The notes under the pieces are model-generated. The model did no database searches. It saw nothing but the letters and a program-made list of their open reading frames with translations, and was not told where the DNA came from. From Dysgonomonas sp. PH5-45 (lineage in GTDB: Bacteria > Bacteroidota > Bacteroidia > Bacteroidales > Dysgonomonadaceae), in NCBI RefSeq assembly GCF_029893235.1, contig NZ_JARXWE010000015.1, positions 1-64,000 of the forward strand: a stretch of DNA of 64,000 bases, read 5' to 3'. Both the position numbers and the translations under genes were made by a program. Below, piece by piece: positions 7,384 to 15,472 of this stretch; position 1 is the stretch's first letter, and each line of letters opens with the position of its first letter.

Positions 7384-7514
7384 ACCGCCAAGCACCCACT
7401 CACTCAATAGATAATAACCTCACGCCCTTGCCGGTATATGCGAGTAACATATATACAGACTGACGGAAGCTAACATCCATTACCATGTGAGTGAGTTCTA
7501 AAATATTTGGCGGT
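7384..7514. ncRNA. Candidate structured RNA in a 350-base gene-free gap
   Basis: The gap 7315-7664 has no convincing ORF but shows nested pairing. ACCGCCAA (7384-7391) pairs with TTGGCGGT (7507-7514), and inside it ACTCACTCA (7398-7406) pairs with TGAGTGAGT (7488-7496). About 80 bases remain between the inner arms. This gives 17 perfect base pairs in two co-axial helices. It could be a transcribed RNA, a leader of the 6952/6617 genes on the minus strand, or a DNA cruciform. Strand is undecided. Confidence 0.45.
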
Positions 7515-7664
7515 TTTCAAAACCTCACTATAATGCTGCTATTTCCTATGTAAGAACCATCCGATGACTGGCATCGTTATAAATGATCCTGTGTGCAAAA
7601 ATACACAAAAACAATGGAATATTACTGATTTTGAAAACATAAATCAATAGCACGCCACTGTAAA

Positions 7665-8108
7665 CTATCCTATTTGCTTGTTGATTTCTCGCTTGAATGT
7701 AAACGGACGAGCGATAAAAGGATAGCTACTGATAGCACCGCCAGTCGTTACTGTAATAGTTCCAAAATTAAATATACGTCCCAACACGTTCTGGCTTACA
7801 TGCAATCCTTCGCATTTAGCCAGGACAAGTTCGACCGTTCTGCGGCTTATTACACCCGTTTTCAAAATTACTCGTTTATTAGTAACGGCATAAATCGAAC
7901 CAACCTTTATCAAAACACGCTGTACAAGGGAAACCAACCCCAAGAACAGCAATGTTACACCTAAATAGCGTGTCATCCGGGCATCATCAAGATAACACAT
8001 ATAGCCAATACCCAACAATATAGCGGGTTGGAGAAAAAGAAATATATGTATTTTTGCCCTGTATTTTATTTCTTCTCCGGGCTGTAAATATGTAGATAAA
8101 AAGTTCAT
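7665..8108 (-). CDS. PH-domain membrane protein (bPH2/YdbT-like)
   Basis: A 147-residue protein with two adjacent hydrophobic segments (about residues 22-60). They are followed by a bacterial pleckstrin-homology-like domain with the typical YAVTNKRVILKTGVISR strand pair and a GRIFNFGTITVTTGG ending. Such proteins are membrane-anchored, and their roles are mostly unknown (stress or envelope). It lies 11 bases downstream of the DUF4116 gene at the end of the leftward transfer transcription unit. It is probably accessory to conjugation or to host envelope adaptation. Confidence 0.75.
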   Translation of the reverse strand: MNFLSTYLQPGEEIKYRAKIHIFLFLQPAILLGIGYMCYLDDARMTRYLGVTLLFLGLVSLVQRVLIKVGSIYAVTNKRVILKTGVISRRTVELVLAKCEGLHVSQNVLGRIFNFGTITVTTGGAISSYPFIARPFTFKREINKQIG

Positions 8109-8119
8109 ATTTTTGTTTT

Positions 8120-9991
8120 TTAGATTTTCCGCCCTTTCCCTTTTCGGTCTGGCTTTTTATTGATTTGGATAGAGTTTTTTTGTTTTTCTGCGGTAGTTTG
8201 TTCCACAGATTTGACATTTAGGTTTTTGCTCTTTGCATCATACCTTAATTCTCCAATTTTCACAAAACCATTAGATGTTTGTATATCCTTAACTCTAATA
8301 GATTCTCCATTATATAGCTGCTTATGCTGATCGTATGATAAGGGCTTATTTATTATATTTTCCACTCTTTTGTGGAATGTATAAATGTTATCGCCCTTGC
8401 TAATCTCTTCTGGAATATTGATGTTATATCCCTCAATAGCTTTTTTAGTAAATAAAATCATATCAGCAGTCCTCATATTAGAAGGAACCCAACCTAATGA
8501 ACTGGGATCACTCTTAACGGCTGTTTCAGCAACTTCGGGTGTCCAAGCCTTTTGCGGTATAACGTGAAAACTTCTACCGCTCTTTTGTAAAGCATCTTTT
8601 GCTATTTCCGGTGTGATTAAATCATGACTAACAATATGTAACAACAAATCCACTTTTTCGGGATTAGTATGAGCTTTAAATACTTCCAGCAACATTTGAG
8701 ATGATGTAACAGAATTAACAACAGAGAAATCGTTTTTATCTTTCCCGAAAGTATTGTCCAAAGCAATCCGACACAATTCATCGGTTCGGTCTTCATAAGG
8801 AATACCTATTAAGTTTTTCGGATTATCTTTTACCATTTTTCGATATTGTTCTTCCCCTTTCATTTCATCCAAAATATACGGAATGGCATAAGGACTGCTT
8901 TTTATAGCTAACTCACATAATTCTTTTGTTTTTTGGCTTTCTGGAATATGTGCCAAGTATGATCCGTCACGTTTTACAGCAGCTTCGCATAATTGTTTAT
9001 CCTTAAATTGGATGGGGATATTGTAAAACAACTCTGGTTGTTTCTCAAAAATTTTATATGCCAAATCCTGTTTTATATAATCAGGCTTCATATTCTCCAA
9101 AAATTCTTTCGTAGTGGAGTAATCTTTGCATTGTTCATTGAAAACCTTTAGATGAATATCCTCAAACGGTATAAATGACAATATACGGGGATGACTGGCT
9201 GTATTTACCGCTTCCAGACAAACTTCATGTGTTAGTTTATCCGCAGGGAAATACTGTATTGCAAAAGCGTCTTTCTTTAAAGCCTGATTACATAGTTCCG
9301 TAGTTTTCATTTCATCGGGAACATATCTCAGGCTATGAAAGGTCGAATTAATTGCAGCCTCGCATAATTCCATCGTTTTATCTTTGTCAGGAATATTATA
9401 TAGCCGCATACCATCACCTTTAACAGCCTCCATTCTTAACTCATAAGAATGAAGATGTTCCGGAATAAAGCCTAATACTCCCGGTTCATCCTTAACACCA
9501 TACATGGCCATCTCCGCAGTCATAATTTGCGGATTGATGAAGCCGTATATATCCATCATATTAACCATAGAATTTTCATATAGCTTTATCCCATGCATAC
9601 AAACGTCTGGATAAGGGATGAAAGCTAACACTTCGATACCCTCTCCCGTAATATCATAAGCGGAATGAAGGGCTCTTCGGCACATTTGTTCTGTTTTCAT
9701 TTCTTCAGGAACAAACTGTAATGCCCAGCCGCTATTCTCCACAGCAACATTACATAGATCGGATGTTTTCATATTATCAGGTATGTACTCCAATGTTAAA
9801 CCATCACCTTGAAGTGCCTTTTTCATAAGTTTTTCATTCAGAATATTTTCAGGCACATACCTTATATTATCGGGATCAACTTCAATGGCAGCCAGAGAAA
9901 CACTTTCAGTTCGTCTATCTCCGGGTAGTGTCATAAATCTGTCTTTATCCTTACTGACAAATTCAGCATCTTGTTTTTCTTGTGGATTCAT
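8120..9991 (-). CDS. DUF4116 repeat protein with a DUF3945-like C-terminal module
   Basis: A 623-residue cytosolic protein. Residues about 30-510 consist of roughly a dozen imperfect 22-25 residue repeats of the DUF4116 type (pattern LCxxAVxxxxxALxYIPxxMKT), which form helical pairs like leucine-rich-variant or Sel1 solenoids. The C-terminal 80 residues (PLSYDQHKQLYNGESIRV onward) resemble the DUF3945 unit also seen in the 29275 gene of this element, ending in a basic KKPDRKGKGRKI tail. The repeats suggest a protein-binding scaffold. The gene is three bases from the M23 peptidase gene, so it belongs to the same operon. Function unknown. Confidence 0.75.
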   Translation of the reverse strand: MNPQEKQDAEFVSKDKDRFMTLPGDRRTESVSLAAIEVDPDNIRYVPENILNEKLMKKALQGDGLTLEYIPDNMKTSDLCNVAVENSGWALQFVPEEMKTEQMCRRALHSAYDITGEGIEVLAFIPYPDVCMHGIKLYENSMVNMMDIYGFINPQIMTAEMAMYGVKDEPGVLGFIPEHLHSYELRMEAVKGDGMRLYNIPDKDKTMELCEAAINSTFHSLRYVPDEMKTTELCNQALKKDAFAIQYFPADKLTHEVCLEAVNTASHPRILSFIPFEDIHLKVFNEQCKDYSTTKEFLENMKPDYIKQDLAYKIFEKQPELFYNIPIQFKDKQLCEAAVKRDGSYLAHIPESQKTKELCELAIKSSPYAIPYILDEMKGEEQYRKMVKDNPKNLIGIPYEDRTDELCRIALDNTFGKDKNDFSVVNSVTSSQMLLEVFKAHTNPEKVDLLLHIVSHDLITPEIAKDALQKSGRSFHVIPQKAWTPEVAETAVKSDPSSLGWVPSNMRTADMILFTKKAIEGYNINIPEEISKGDNIYTFHKRVENIINKPLSYDQHKQLYNGESIRVKDIQTSNGFVKIGELRYDAKSKNLNVKSVEQTTAEKQKNSIQINKKPDRKGKGRKI

Positions 9992-9993
9992 TT

Positions 9994-10593
9994 TTATTTA
10001 TTTTTCGTTGTTATAATTTCAAAAAGGCAATAACACCATTTTTGGGGATTCAGATAGCGCTTACCTTTTCTTACTTCGTAATGCAGATGGCTACCTGTCG
10101 ATACTCCTGTATTGCCTACACAGGCAATCTGTTGGGTTATACTTACCGAATCCCCTGCATTTACCATCGTCTTACTCAAATGGGCATAAAATGAATGGAA
10201 ACCGCCTGCGTGTTCAATCTCAATGTAGTTCCCATATCCCGAACAAAAACCCTTGCGAACTACTATCCCGTTACCAGTGGCATAGACTGGGGTACCTTTG
10301 ATTTTAGGAATATCAATCCCGGTATGAAATTTTTGTATTTTATAAACAGGATGATAACGCCTACCAAAGCCCGATGAAATATATAGCGGTTTTTTTATTG
10401 GAAAAATCACAGGATAGTCGGATAACTCATCAATAGACATTTGCAAAGAATCCGCTATCTGTTGGAACTCATTTATAGAATAGGCAGATTTCGTACAGTC
10501 TTCTATTTCCGATTTTCTGTTTAGAGAATCAAACGGCTGCCCCCATAAAGGCAAATGCAGCAAAACGGTGACGAATATTAGTAGGTATTTCAT
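9994..10593 (-). CDS. Secreted M23-family peptidoglycan endopeptidase
   Basis: A 199-residue protein with a signal peptide (KYLLIFVTVLLHLPLWGQ) and a LytM/M23 domain in its second half. The zinc ligands are recognisable: H and D in FHTGIDIP, and the HxH motif SHLHYEVRKG. G-rich strands such as GFGRRYHP lie before them. It would cut peptide cross-links so the mating channel can pass the cell wall. In CTnDOT-like operons a lysozyme-like gene takes this place after traQ, so this is a functional replacement. The track start is a TTG; I prefer the ATG six bases downstream (10593). Confidence 0.85.
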   Translation of the reverse strand: MKYLLIFVTVLLHLPLWGQPFDSLNRKSEIEDCTKSAYSINEFQQIADSLQMSIDELSDYPVIFPIKKPLYISSGFGRRYHPVYKIQKFHTGIDIPKIKGTPVYATGNGIVVRKGFCSGYGNYIEIEHAGGFHSFYAHLSKTMVNAGDSVSITQQIACVGNTGVSTGSHLHYEVRKGKRYLNPQKWCYCLFEIITTKNK

Positions 10594-10613
10594 AATCAAT
10601 CTGTAAAAACAGT

Positions 10614-10639
10614 AAGTACCCGAAATAATCCGGGTACTT
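10614..10639 (-). terminator. Hairpin between traQ and the M23 gene
   Basis: AAGTACCCG (10614-10622) pairs with CGGGTACTT (10631-10639) and is followed on the minus strand by CTGTTTTTAC. It may partly end transcription after traQ, 20 bases before the M23 gene. Confidence 0.6.
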
Positions 10640-10685
10640 TACTTATTCAACTTCCTCACCCCACAGATCTACGTCTGTCGGTGCA

Positions 10686-11207
10686 TTATTCAACGAATGG
10701 GCTATCCATAGCCAGCAGAGGACGTTTAACACGATATAGCTGCATATAATCATGGACTGATACTTTTAGTAAATCATCATCTTCTTCATCATCCCCCTTG
10801 TCATTCTGCCAACTAAATGTTTTTTGCACGACCTGACCGAATGAATCTTCGATATATACGTCGATAACCTGCTGATCCGTACTGTGTGATGTATAATAGA
10901 GCCGGAATGTCGTTTTATTCAACGGATATAGGTCATTCGGTAGAAATACCGTTCCGTCATCCATCCGCAGTTCTCCTTTTCCATCACTTTGAAAATACCT
11001 GATAAAGAACCGGGCGTTATCATAGTCACCTTCCTTTACCAGTTGGCATCGAATCTCCGCACTCTCGCCCTGAACGATTTTTTTCTGGACGGGCATAGTA
11101 ACAAGATCAAATGAATAAGCCTGCTGAATATCCAAATCGTCACTACAGGCACAGACTATTGCCGATAGCAATAGCGTGTATAAAAAATATGCTAAAAACT
11201 TTTTCAT
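10686..11207 (-). CDS. traQ: Conjugative transposon protein TraQ (DUF3872)
   Basis: A 173-residue lipoprotein (signal peptide with AIVCAC, Cys about 21) with the DUF3872 domain: DIQQAYSFDLVTMP, then EIRCQLVKEG, RYFQSDGKGELRMDDGT, LPNDLYPL and YYTSHSTDQQ. An acidic linker (DDEEDDD) and a basic tail follow. TraQ is a periplasm-facing part of the Bacteroides mating apparatus with no solved role. Compared with the family, the last about 25 residues are extra. Just downstream in another frame an open stretch ending in LWGEEVE is visible (to 10643), possibly a remnant. Confidence 0.85.
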   Translation of the reverse strand: MKKFLAYFLYTLLLSAIVCACSDDLDIQQAYSFDLVTMPVQKKIVQGESAEIRCQLVKEGDYDNARFFIRYFQSDGKGELRMDDGTVFLPNDLYPLNKTTFRLYYTSHSTDQQVIDVYIEDSFGQVVQKTFSWQNDKGDDEEDDDLLKVSVHDYMQLYRVKRPLLAMDSPFVE

Positions 11208-11227
11208 GTTTTTTTATTTTAAAATAT

Positions 11228-11566
11228 TTATTGTTTTGTCATTTTATCAAAGACAGCATCAATACCTCTAACCTCTTCCTTGAAATCAGCAATAATATTA
11301 TACTTGTCTATTTCCAGTTCTATTCTATCTTCTCCAATATTAAGGAGCATACGAGTTTTATCACTGTCATTAAAAACGTAGTTTACTTCCTTCGCTATTT
11401 TTTCAAAATCGTCTTTTGAAATAAACCATTTTAATGTGAAACCAACCCCCGCTGACAAAGCAGACATATTATACATATTCACAGGGACAGTATCATCCTG
11501 CGATAAATGTTCATTATTCCAGAATCTTAAAAATTCTAAGAGGTTATCTGATGTTGTTGCTATCAT
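11228..11566 (-). CDS. Hypothetical protein between traO and traQ
   Basis: A 112-residue soluble, acidic protein with no signal peptide. Its sequence alternates helices and strands (FTLKWFISKDDFEKIAKE, TRMLLNIGEDRIELEI). I recognise no family. It occupies the position of traP (a primase-like/zinc-finger gene) in CTnDOT-type operons, but no cysteine or toprim motif is present, so it is not TraP. The 13-base spacing to traO and 20 bases to traQ keep it in the operon. Confidence 0.6.
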   Translation of the reverse strand: MIATTSDNLLEFLRFWNNEHLSQDDTVPVNMYNMSALSAGVGFTLKWFISKDDFEKIAKEVNYVFNDSDKTRMLLNIGEDRIELEIDKYNIIADFKEEVRGIDAVFDKMTKQ

Positions 11567-11579
11567 TTCTTCTCAAAGT

Positions 11580-12164
11580 TTAGTTTATTATAAATTTTAA
11601 CCCTAATCCGTACTGGAAATGAAAATGCCCTGTTGATGTTCCCCACAATATCCGTTCACGGGCAGTCAGGAGCAATACAACACGGTCTGATAAATAGGTT
11701 TCCATTTCCAACGTAATAGCACCCCCATAAATGAACCGGTCTTTATTCCGGAGTGTGGAACCGTCAAAAAGTGTTTTTTCTCCCCAGTTGCTTGTTTCAT
11801 ATCCGGCAAGAGCAGATCCGCCCAAAGAAAAAAGGACTACTTTATTATGGTCGGAAAGAAATTTCAGGTAATAACCACCCTCTCCAGTGAACTGGCTGAC
11901 AGGTATTCTGTCATCTTTATAAGGGTAATATTTATTCAGGAACTCGGCACCGAATACCCACTTATTTGCATGTTTGGTATAGGTGGCCATCGACAACCCG
12001 AAATAATAGCCCAGTTCATTCTTTTTGTCTGACAAATGGAATCCATCTACCATTCCACCAGTTACCTGTATGCCTTGCATACCGGGCAAACAACGCTGTG
12101 CGTGTGCTTGGTCTGCAAAGACCAGGCACAGCACAAACGTTAGTATAAGTAATAGCCGTTTCAT
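11580..12164 (-). CDS. traO: Conjugative transposon protein TraO
   Basis: A 194-residue exported protein (signal peptide ending AHAQ, about residue 22). The mature part is rich in alternating aromatic/polar residues and ends in GLGLKFIIN, typical of a small outer-membrane beta-barrel. This matches the TraO family of Bacteroides conjugative transposons, part of the outer-membrane portion of the mating apparatus. It lies two bases after traN. Confidence 0.9.
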   Translation of the reverse strand: MKRLLLILTFVLCLVFADQAHAQRCLPGMQGIQVTGGMVDGFHLSDKKNELGYYFGLSMATYTKHANKWVFGAEFLNKYYPYKDDRIPVSQFTGEGGYYLKFLSDHNKVVLFSLGGSALAGYETSNWGEKTLFDGSTLRNKDRFIYGGAITLEMETYLSDRVVLLLTARERILWGTSTGHFHFQYGLGLKFIIN

Positions 12165-12166
12165 GG

Positions 12167-13129
12167 TTATTTAACTTTCAATTCGTTGATAACTTTCGCC
12201 CTTATCAGGTCGGCATTTTCGACAACAAAACTTTGATGCCGTCCGCCCTCTTTTTCGTTCAGTTCGATGATAAGGTGCTTATCATCCGGTATCGTAAACT
12301 TCGGCAAAGTGAAAATCACACGTTCTGTCCGTTTTCCACCTATCAATGTCAGGTTATTATGCGCCCGGAGTGGTACAATTACCTGTTCCTGAATGGCTGT
12401 ACGTTTCGCCAGTTTTTTATCTACAATCTTGAAAGTGATAAAATCTACATCAAACGGCACATTGGATGAGTTTTTGAGTTGCATGTGGAAATAAAGCAAT
12501 CCGTTATGCGTGTAAATTCCTTTGAGTGTGTACTGAATACCGAAACGTTTGGAACCGATGTGCTTTATTTCCCTGTCATCATTTTTATAGATAGATTTCA
12601 TTATCAGTTTAACCAGTAACGGCGATTCGCTACCCAATTCCCTCATGTAAATCTCCATAGCGTTATTTGGTCTGTTCACGGCTTCTCCATCATGGATAAA
12701 GTCGGTCATTTCGACACTCAATTTCACCGGTTCATCGGCATATTTAACATTAAAGGTATAGTATGCGCCATCGTCGGTAATGACCGCCAAATTGCTTTCA
12801 CGAGAGAAGTCCCGGAGAGCAGCTTTTACACGCAATACGTTTTCCGCTCCAGCAGCTTTGGCTGCCAACAGGTCGGCAGAACCCAAATCGACATATCTTA
12901 TAGCAGACGGGAAAATGATATGCACTGTCTTTGAGAATGTAACCTCCAGTGCGTACGGTGGTATCATCCGGTTAAAGGTTAGCGGTCTGGTCAGACCGTC
13001 AAAATAATCTCCGGTAGAGGGAGAAATATTTGCTGTTTGCTGTTTTTCTACGCTCTGTTTTTCAACATCCTGAGCGTTCGCTGTGAATACGCACCCGATA
13101 ATAGCGAGTGCAAAAAGAATTTGTTTCAT
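12167..13129 (-). CDS. traN: Conjugative transposon protein TraN (VirB9-like)
   Basis: A 320-residue exported protein (signal peptide with cleavage after TANAQ). It has the TraN signature: RPLTFNRMIPPYALEVTF near the N-terminus, then FPSAIRYVDLGS and a second beta-rich domain (RFGIQYTLKGIYTHNGLLY). The organisation resembles VirB9/TrbG proteins that form the outer-membrane core ring with TraM (VirB10-like) and TraO. A copy of the CCACTAAAAAATYCAATAGT leader motif lies in the 71-base gap upstream. Confidence 0.92.
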   Translation of the reverse strand: MKQILFALAIIGCVFTANAQDVEKQSVEKQQTANISPSTGDYFDGLTRPLTFNRMIPPYALEVTFSKTVHIIFPSAIRYVDLGSADLLAAKAAGAENVLRVKAALRDFSRESNLAVITDDGAYYTFNVKYADEPVKLSVEMTDFIHDGEAVNRPNNAMEIYMRELGSESPLLVKLIMKSIYKNDDREIKHIGSKRFGIQYTLKGIYTHNGLLYFHMQLKNSSNVPFDVDFITFKIVDKKLAKRTAIQEQVIVPLRAHNNLTLIGGKRTERVIFTLPKFTIPDDKHLIIELNEKEGGRHQSFVVENADLIRAKVINELKVK

Positions 13130-13161
13130 ACGAAAAATTGTTTTAATTGTTAATTACTAAA

Positions 13162-13185
13162 TACTATTGGATTTTTTTAGTGGTA
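13162..13185 (-). promoter_or_regulatory. Leader motif upstream of traN
   Basis: On the minus strand this reads CCACTAAAAAAATCCAATAG plus TA. It has one A more than the other copies (20667, 30765, 33271, 33346, partial at 23900). It lies between traM and traN, about 33 bases before the traN ATG. Confidence 0.6.
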
Positions 13186-13200
13186 GGCTTACGCCCTGTT

Positions 13201-14556
13201 TTATACCTTTGGAAGAAGTAATACCTGATGATTAGCTTTCAATGTTACTTCCACTTTACGCATTTTTTTACTGACGTATTGCGACAATCCCTGAATGGCG
13301 CTTCGCCCCAAATCGGCGGCAAGCTGTGAACCTGCGTCGTCTGTTATGGTAATGCTACTGCCCATCGACGTACCCATGTTGGCTGCAATTTCTTTAGCTG
13401 CGTTCATTTCATCCGAACCCGGAGCCGAAAATCCCCGCAATCCGTCTAAATCGTAAACATCCATTTCAACAGGTATCACATTATCTGCATACTGTATAGA
13501 AATGATTGTTACCTGAAGCCGCTCCCCGCTAATCTTCGCACTTCCTGTCAGAATAGTATTAGCAGGAATCAGAATATTTCCGGCTCTCATAGGCTCCAGT
13601 AAACGCAGTTGCATTTCTTTCCCATCGGAAAGTTTTATAGTCTGGCACACACAAGCCTTGATACCGTTTTTCTCCCTTACGCCTTCCTGTCCGGCAGCCG
13701 TGATAAATCCCATGTTACGGGGCTTGCTGTATTGCTCCAGAAACTCGTCATTATCCATTGGAGCTGCCAAAAGCGAAACAACACTGTGATGTACCTGTGA
13801 CACAGGCTTCGGGGTTACTTTCTCACGCAGGTTGATTGTGTTATCCCCATTTTGTTGCTGCTGTCCGTCAGGCGTTACCTGTCCCTGTGCATTGGGCGTG
13901 TATTTGGCTGCAATCTGATAAGATTTTTCTATCAGTTCCAGTTGTTTATCCTCCGCACTTTTCGCAGCTTCGGCTTCTTCCAGTTTACGCTCCAATTCCT
14001 GCATACGCCGATCCAAAGCAAGCTGCTGTTCATCGGCTCCGCTTGCGGGTTGTTCATACCAACTGTTTAACTGGCGGTTTACATCCTGATAAGCATGGGC
14101 TGAAGATTGGATAGGAGAAGCCGCACTACGGGAGTTATCGGGAGAATCGGGAGTAACAGGAGCCGTGCGCACCTGTTTTTCGTAATCTTCCTGCGTTTTG
14201 CGGTCTTCATCTTCACCGAGCGAAAATGCAAAGTCTTGTAAACTACGCCTTTTATTTTCTTCTTTGTTACGCATGGCTTCCTGTTCGTAAGCTGTCCGCT
14301 TATCCCCTACAATACCTTCGTCTTTAGGGATGGGTAGTTCAGGGTTAAACCCGTCGGGTTGCTTTTCATCCTTTCCGCCGGAGGGCGCAAAGATGAGCCA
14401 CATAGCCCCGATGAACAGCAAGACAAACAAGGGATAGACAAGCATCTTTTTCCGCTTCTGAATCTCCTGCGGCGTAAGCTCTTTTTTAGGCTTACTCTCT
14501 TTCTTTTTTTCAGTAACTTCCGGTTTCGGTTCGTTACCTTCGTTTTCCTTACTCAT
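13201..14556 (-). CDS. traM: Conjugative transposon protein TraM (VirB10-like)
   Basis: A 451-residue bitopic inner-membrane protein. It has a charged cytoplasmic N-terminus, one membrane segment (about residues 38-56, MLVYPLFVLLFIGAMWLIF), a long Gln/Glu-rich coiled-coil periplasmic region (about 120-220), and a C-terminal beta domain with RLLEPMRAGNILIPANTIL and GSSITITDDAG. This architecture is that of VirB10/TrbI proteins, which span the envelope and gate the channel. I chose the ATG at 14556 (MSKENEGN) over a TTG at 14562. It overlaps traL by eight bases. Confidence 0.92.
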   Translation of the reverse strand: MSKENEGNEPKPEVTEKKKESKPKKELTPQEIQKRKKMLVYPLFVLLFIGAMWLIFAPSGGKDEKQPDGFNPELPIPKDEGIVGDKRTAYEQEAMRNKEENKRRSLQDFAFSLGEDEDRKTQEDYEKQVRTAPVTPDSPDNSRSAASPIQSSAHAYQDVNRQLNSWYEQPASGADEQQLALDRRMQELERKLEEAEAAKSAEDKQLELIEKSYQIAAKYTPNAQGQVTPDGQQQQNGDNTINLREKVTPKPVSQVHHSVVSLLAAPMDNDEFLEQYSKPRNMGFITAAGQEGVREKNGIKACVCQTIKLSDGKEMQLRLLEPMRAGNILIPANTILTGSAKISGERLQVTIISIQYADNVIPVEMDVYDLDGLRGFSAPGSDEMNAAKEIAANMGTSMGSSITITDDAGSQLAADLGRSAIQGLSQYVSKKMRKVEVTLKANHQVLLLPKV

Positions 14557-14824
14557 AATCAAATCTGTTTATTTGGTTGATACTATCTGCTTTCTGCTGA
14601 TACTCCAGTTCCAGTTGCTTGATATGGTCTATCTGCATTTCCTGACCGCTTTTCTTTCCCATATTATATATGGAAGAAACCGTCATGTAGATGGAACCTG
14701 CGCCAAACACGAAAAGCATTACAAGGATTATAATAATCCGTCCGTCGGGCGTTATCTGCCCTAACAATGACCGCAGACCGTCTTCCATCCAGTCCCTTAC
14801 GGCTGTAAGTTTTTTCTTTATCAT
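14549..14824 (-). CDS. traL: Conjugative transposon protein TraL (DUF3989)
   Basis: A 91-residue protein with an N-terminal amphipathic helix (KLTAVRDWMEDGLRSLLG), the IT-PDGR turn, one membrane segment (about 30-52) and a coiled C-terminal helix. It is the small DUF3989 protein always found between traK and traM. It probably sits in the inner-membrane complex. Its end overlaps the start of traM and its start lies three bases after traK. Confidence 0.88.
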   Translation of the reverse strand: MIKKKLTAVRDWMEDGLRSLLGQITPDGRIIIILVMLFVFGAGSIYMTVSSIYNMGKKSGQEMQIDHIKQLELEYQQKADSINQINRFDYE

Positions 14825-14827
14825 GGC

Positions 14828-15451
14828 TTATCGGTCTATTGTTCTTAAATCCCTGTTTTCTATTATCTCAAAGCGTTCCATAGTGAACCCATGAGGATTA
14901 TTGTCGCTTCTGACAGAGTTTATCAGGTCGCAGCGTGTAACAAGGCTTCGCTCCGTTACATTACTTGCCCTGATAATCATTTGCCGGGCGTAGGTCATTA
15001 CCTTATAGGGATAAACATCGAGATTACATGCCACAGAATCAATCTGAATAATCTGATTGATATTACCCGACACAATGCGGTTGTAGTAACCTTTTTCCGA
15101 CATATCCTGATAATAGCGGAAAGCACTTTTGTCCACCAGAAAGAGTGCCCTGTTGATGTTTGATTCAATGGCGCTTTTATCCGGTGATAAGGTAAAGAAC
15201 AGTTCGTGAAATCGCTTGATATGCTCCCTTGCTTCAACAGGACGGTTTTGAGATAAGTCCTGTGAAAGAGCCAACATAAGCGATTTTCCTTCATCCAATA
15301 CATAGATTTTCTGCCGTTGTGCTTCCGCAAAGCTGAATGAGTTCCAGACTGCATATCCGGTAATTCCTGCACACAGCACCACAAACACAATGGCGATAAT
15401 CCTTATTTGCTTGAAACTTGTTTCAATATTTTTTAAACTTTTGAACTCCAT
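14828..15451 (-). CDS. traK: Conjugative transposon protein TraK (VirB8-like)
   Basis: A 207-residue bitopic protein. It has a short cytoplasmic N-terminus (LKNIETSFKQIR), one membrane segment (about 18-38, IIAIVFVVLCAGITGYAVW) and a periplasmic domain with the TraK signatures FHELFFTLSPDK and SAFRYYQDMSEKGYYN. The layout is that of VirB8/TrbF assembly factors. It is 21 bases after traJ and three bases before traL. Confidence 0.92.
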   Translation of the reverse strand: MEFKSLKNIETSFKQIRIIAIVFVVLCAGITGYAVWNSFSFAEAQRQKIYVLDEGKSLMLALSQDLSQNRPVEAREHIKRFHELFFTLSPDKSAIESNINRALFLVDKSAFRYYQDMSEKGYYNRIVSGNINQIIQIDSVACNLDVYPYKVMTYARQMIIRASNVTERSLVTRCDLINSVRSDNNPHGFTMERFEIIENRDLRTIDR

Positions 15452-15472
15452 GTTTTTAATTACATTTATTGG

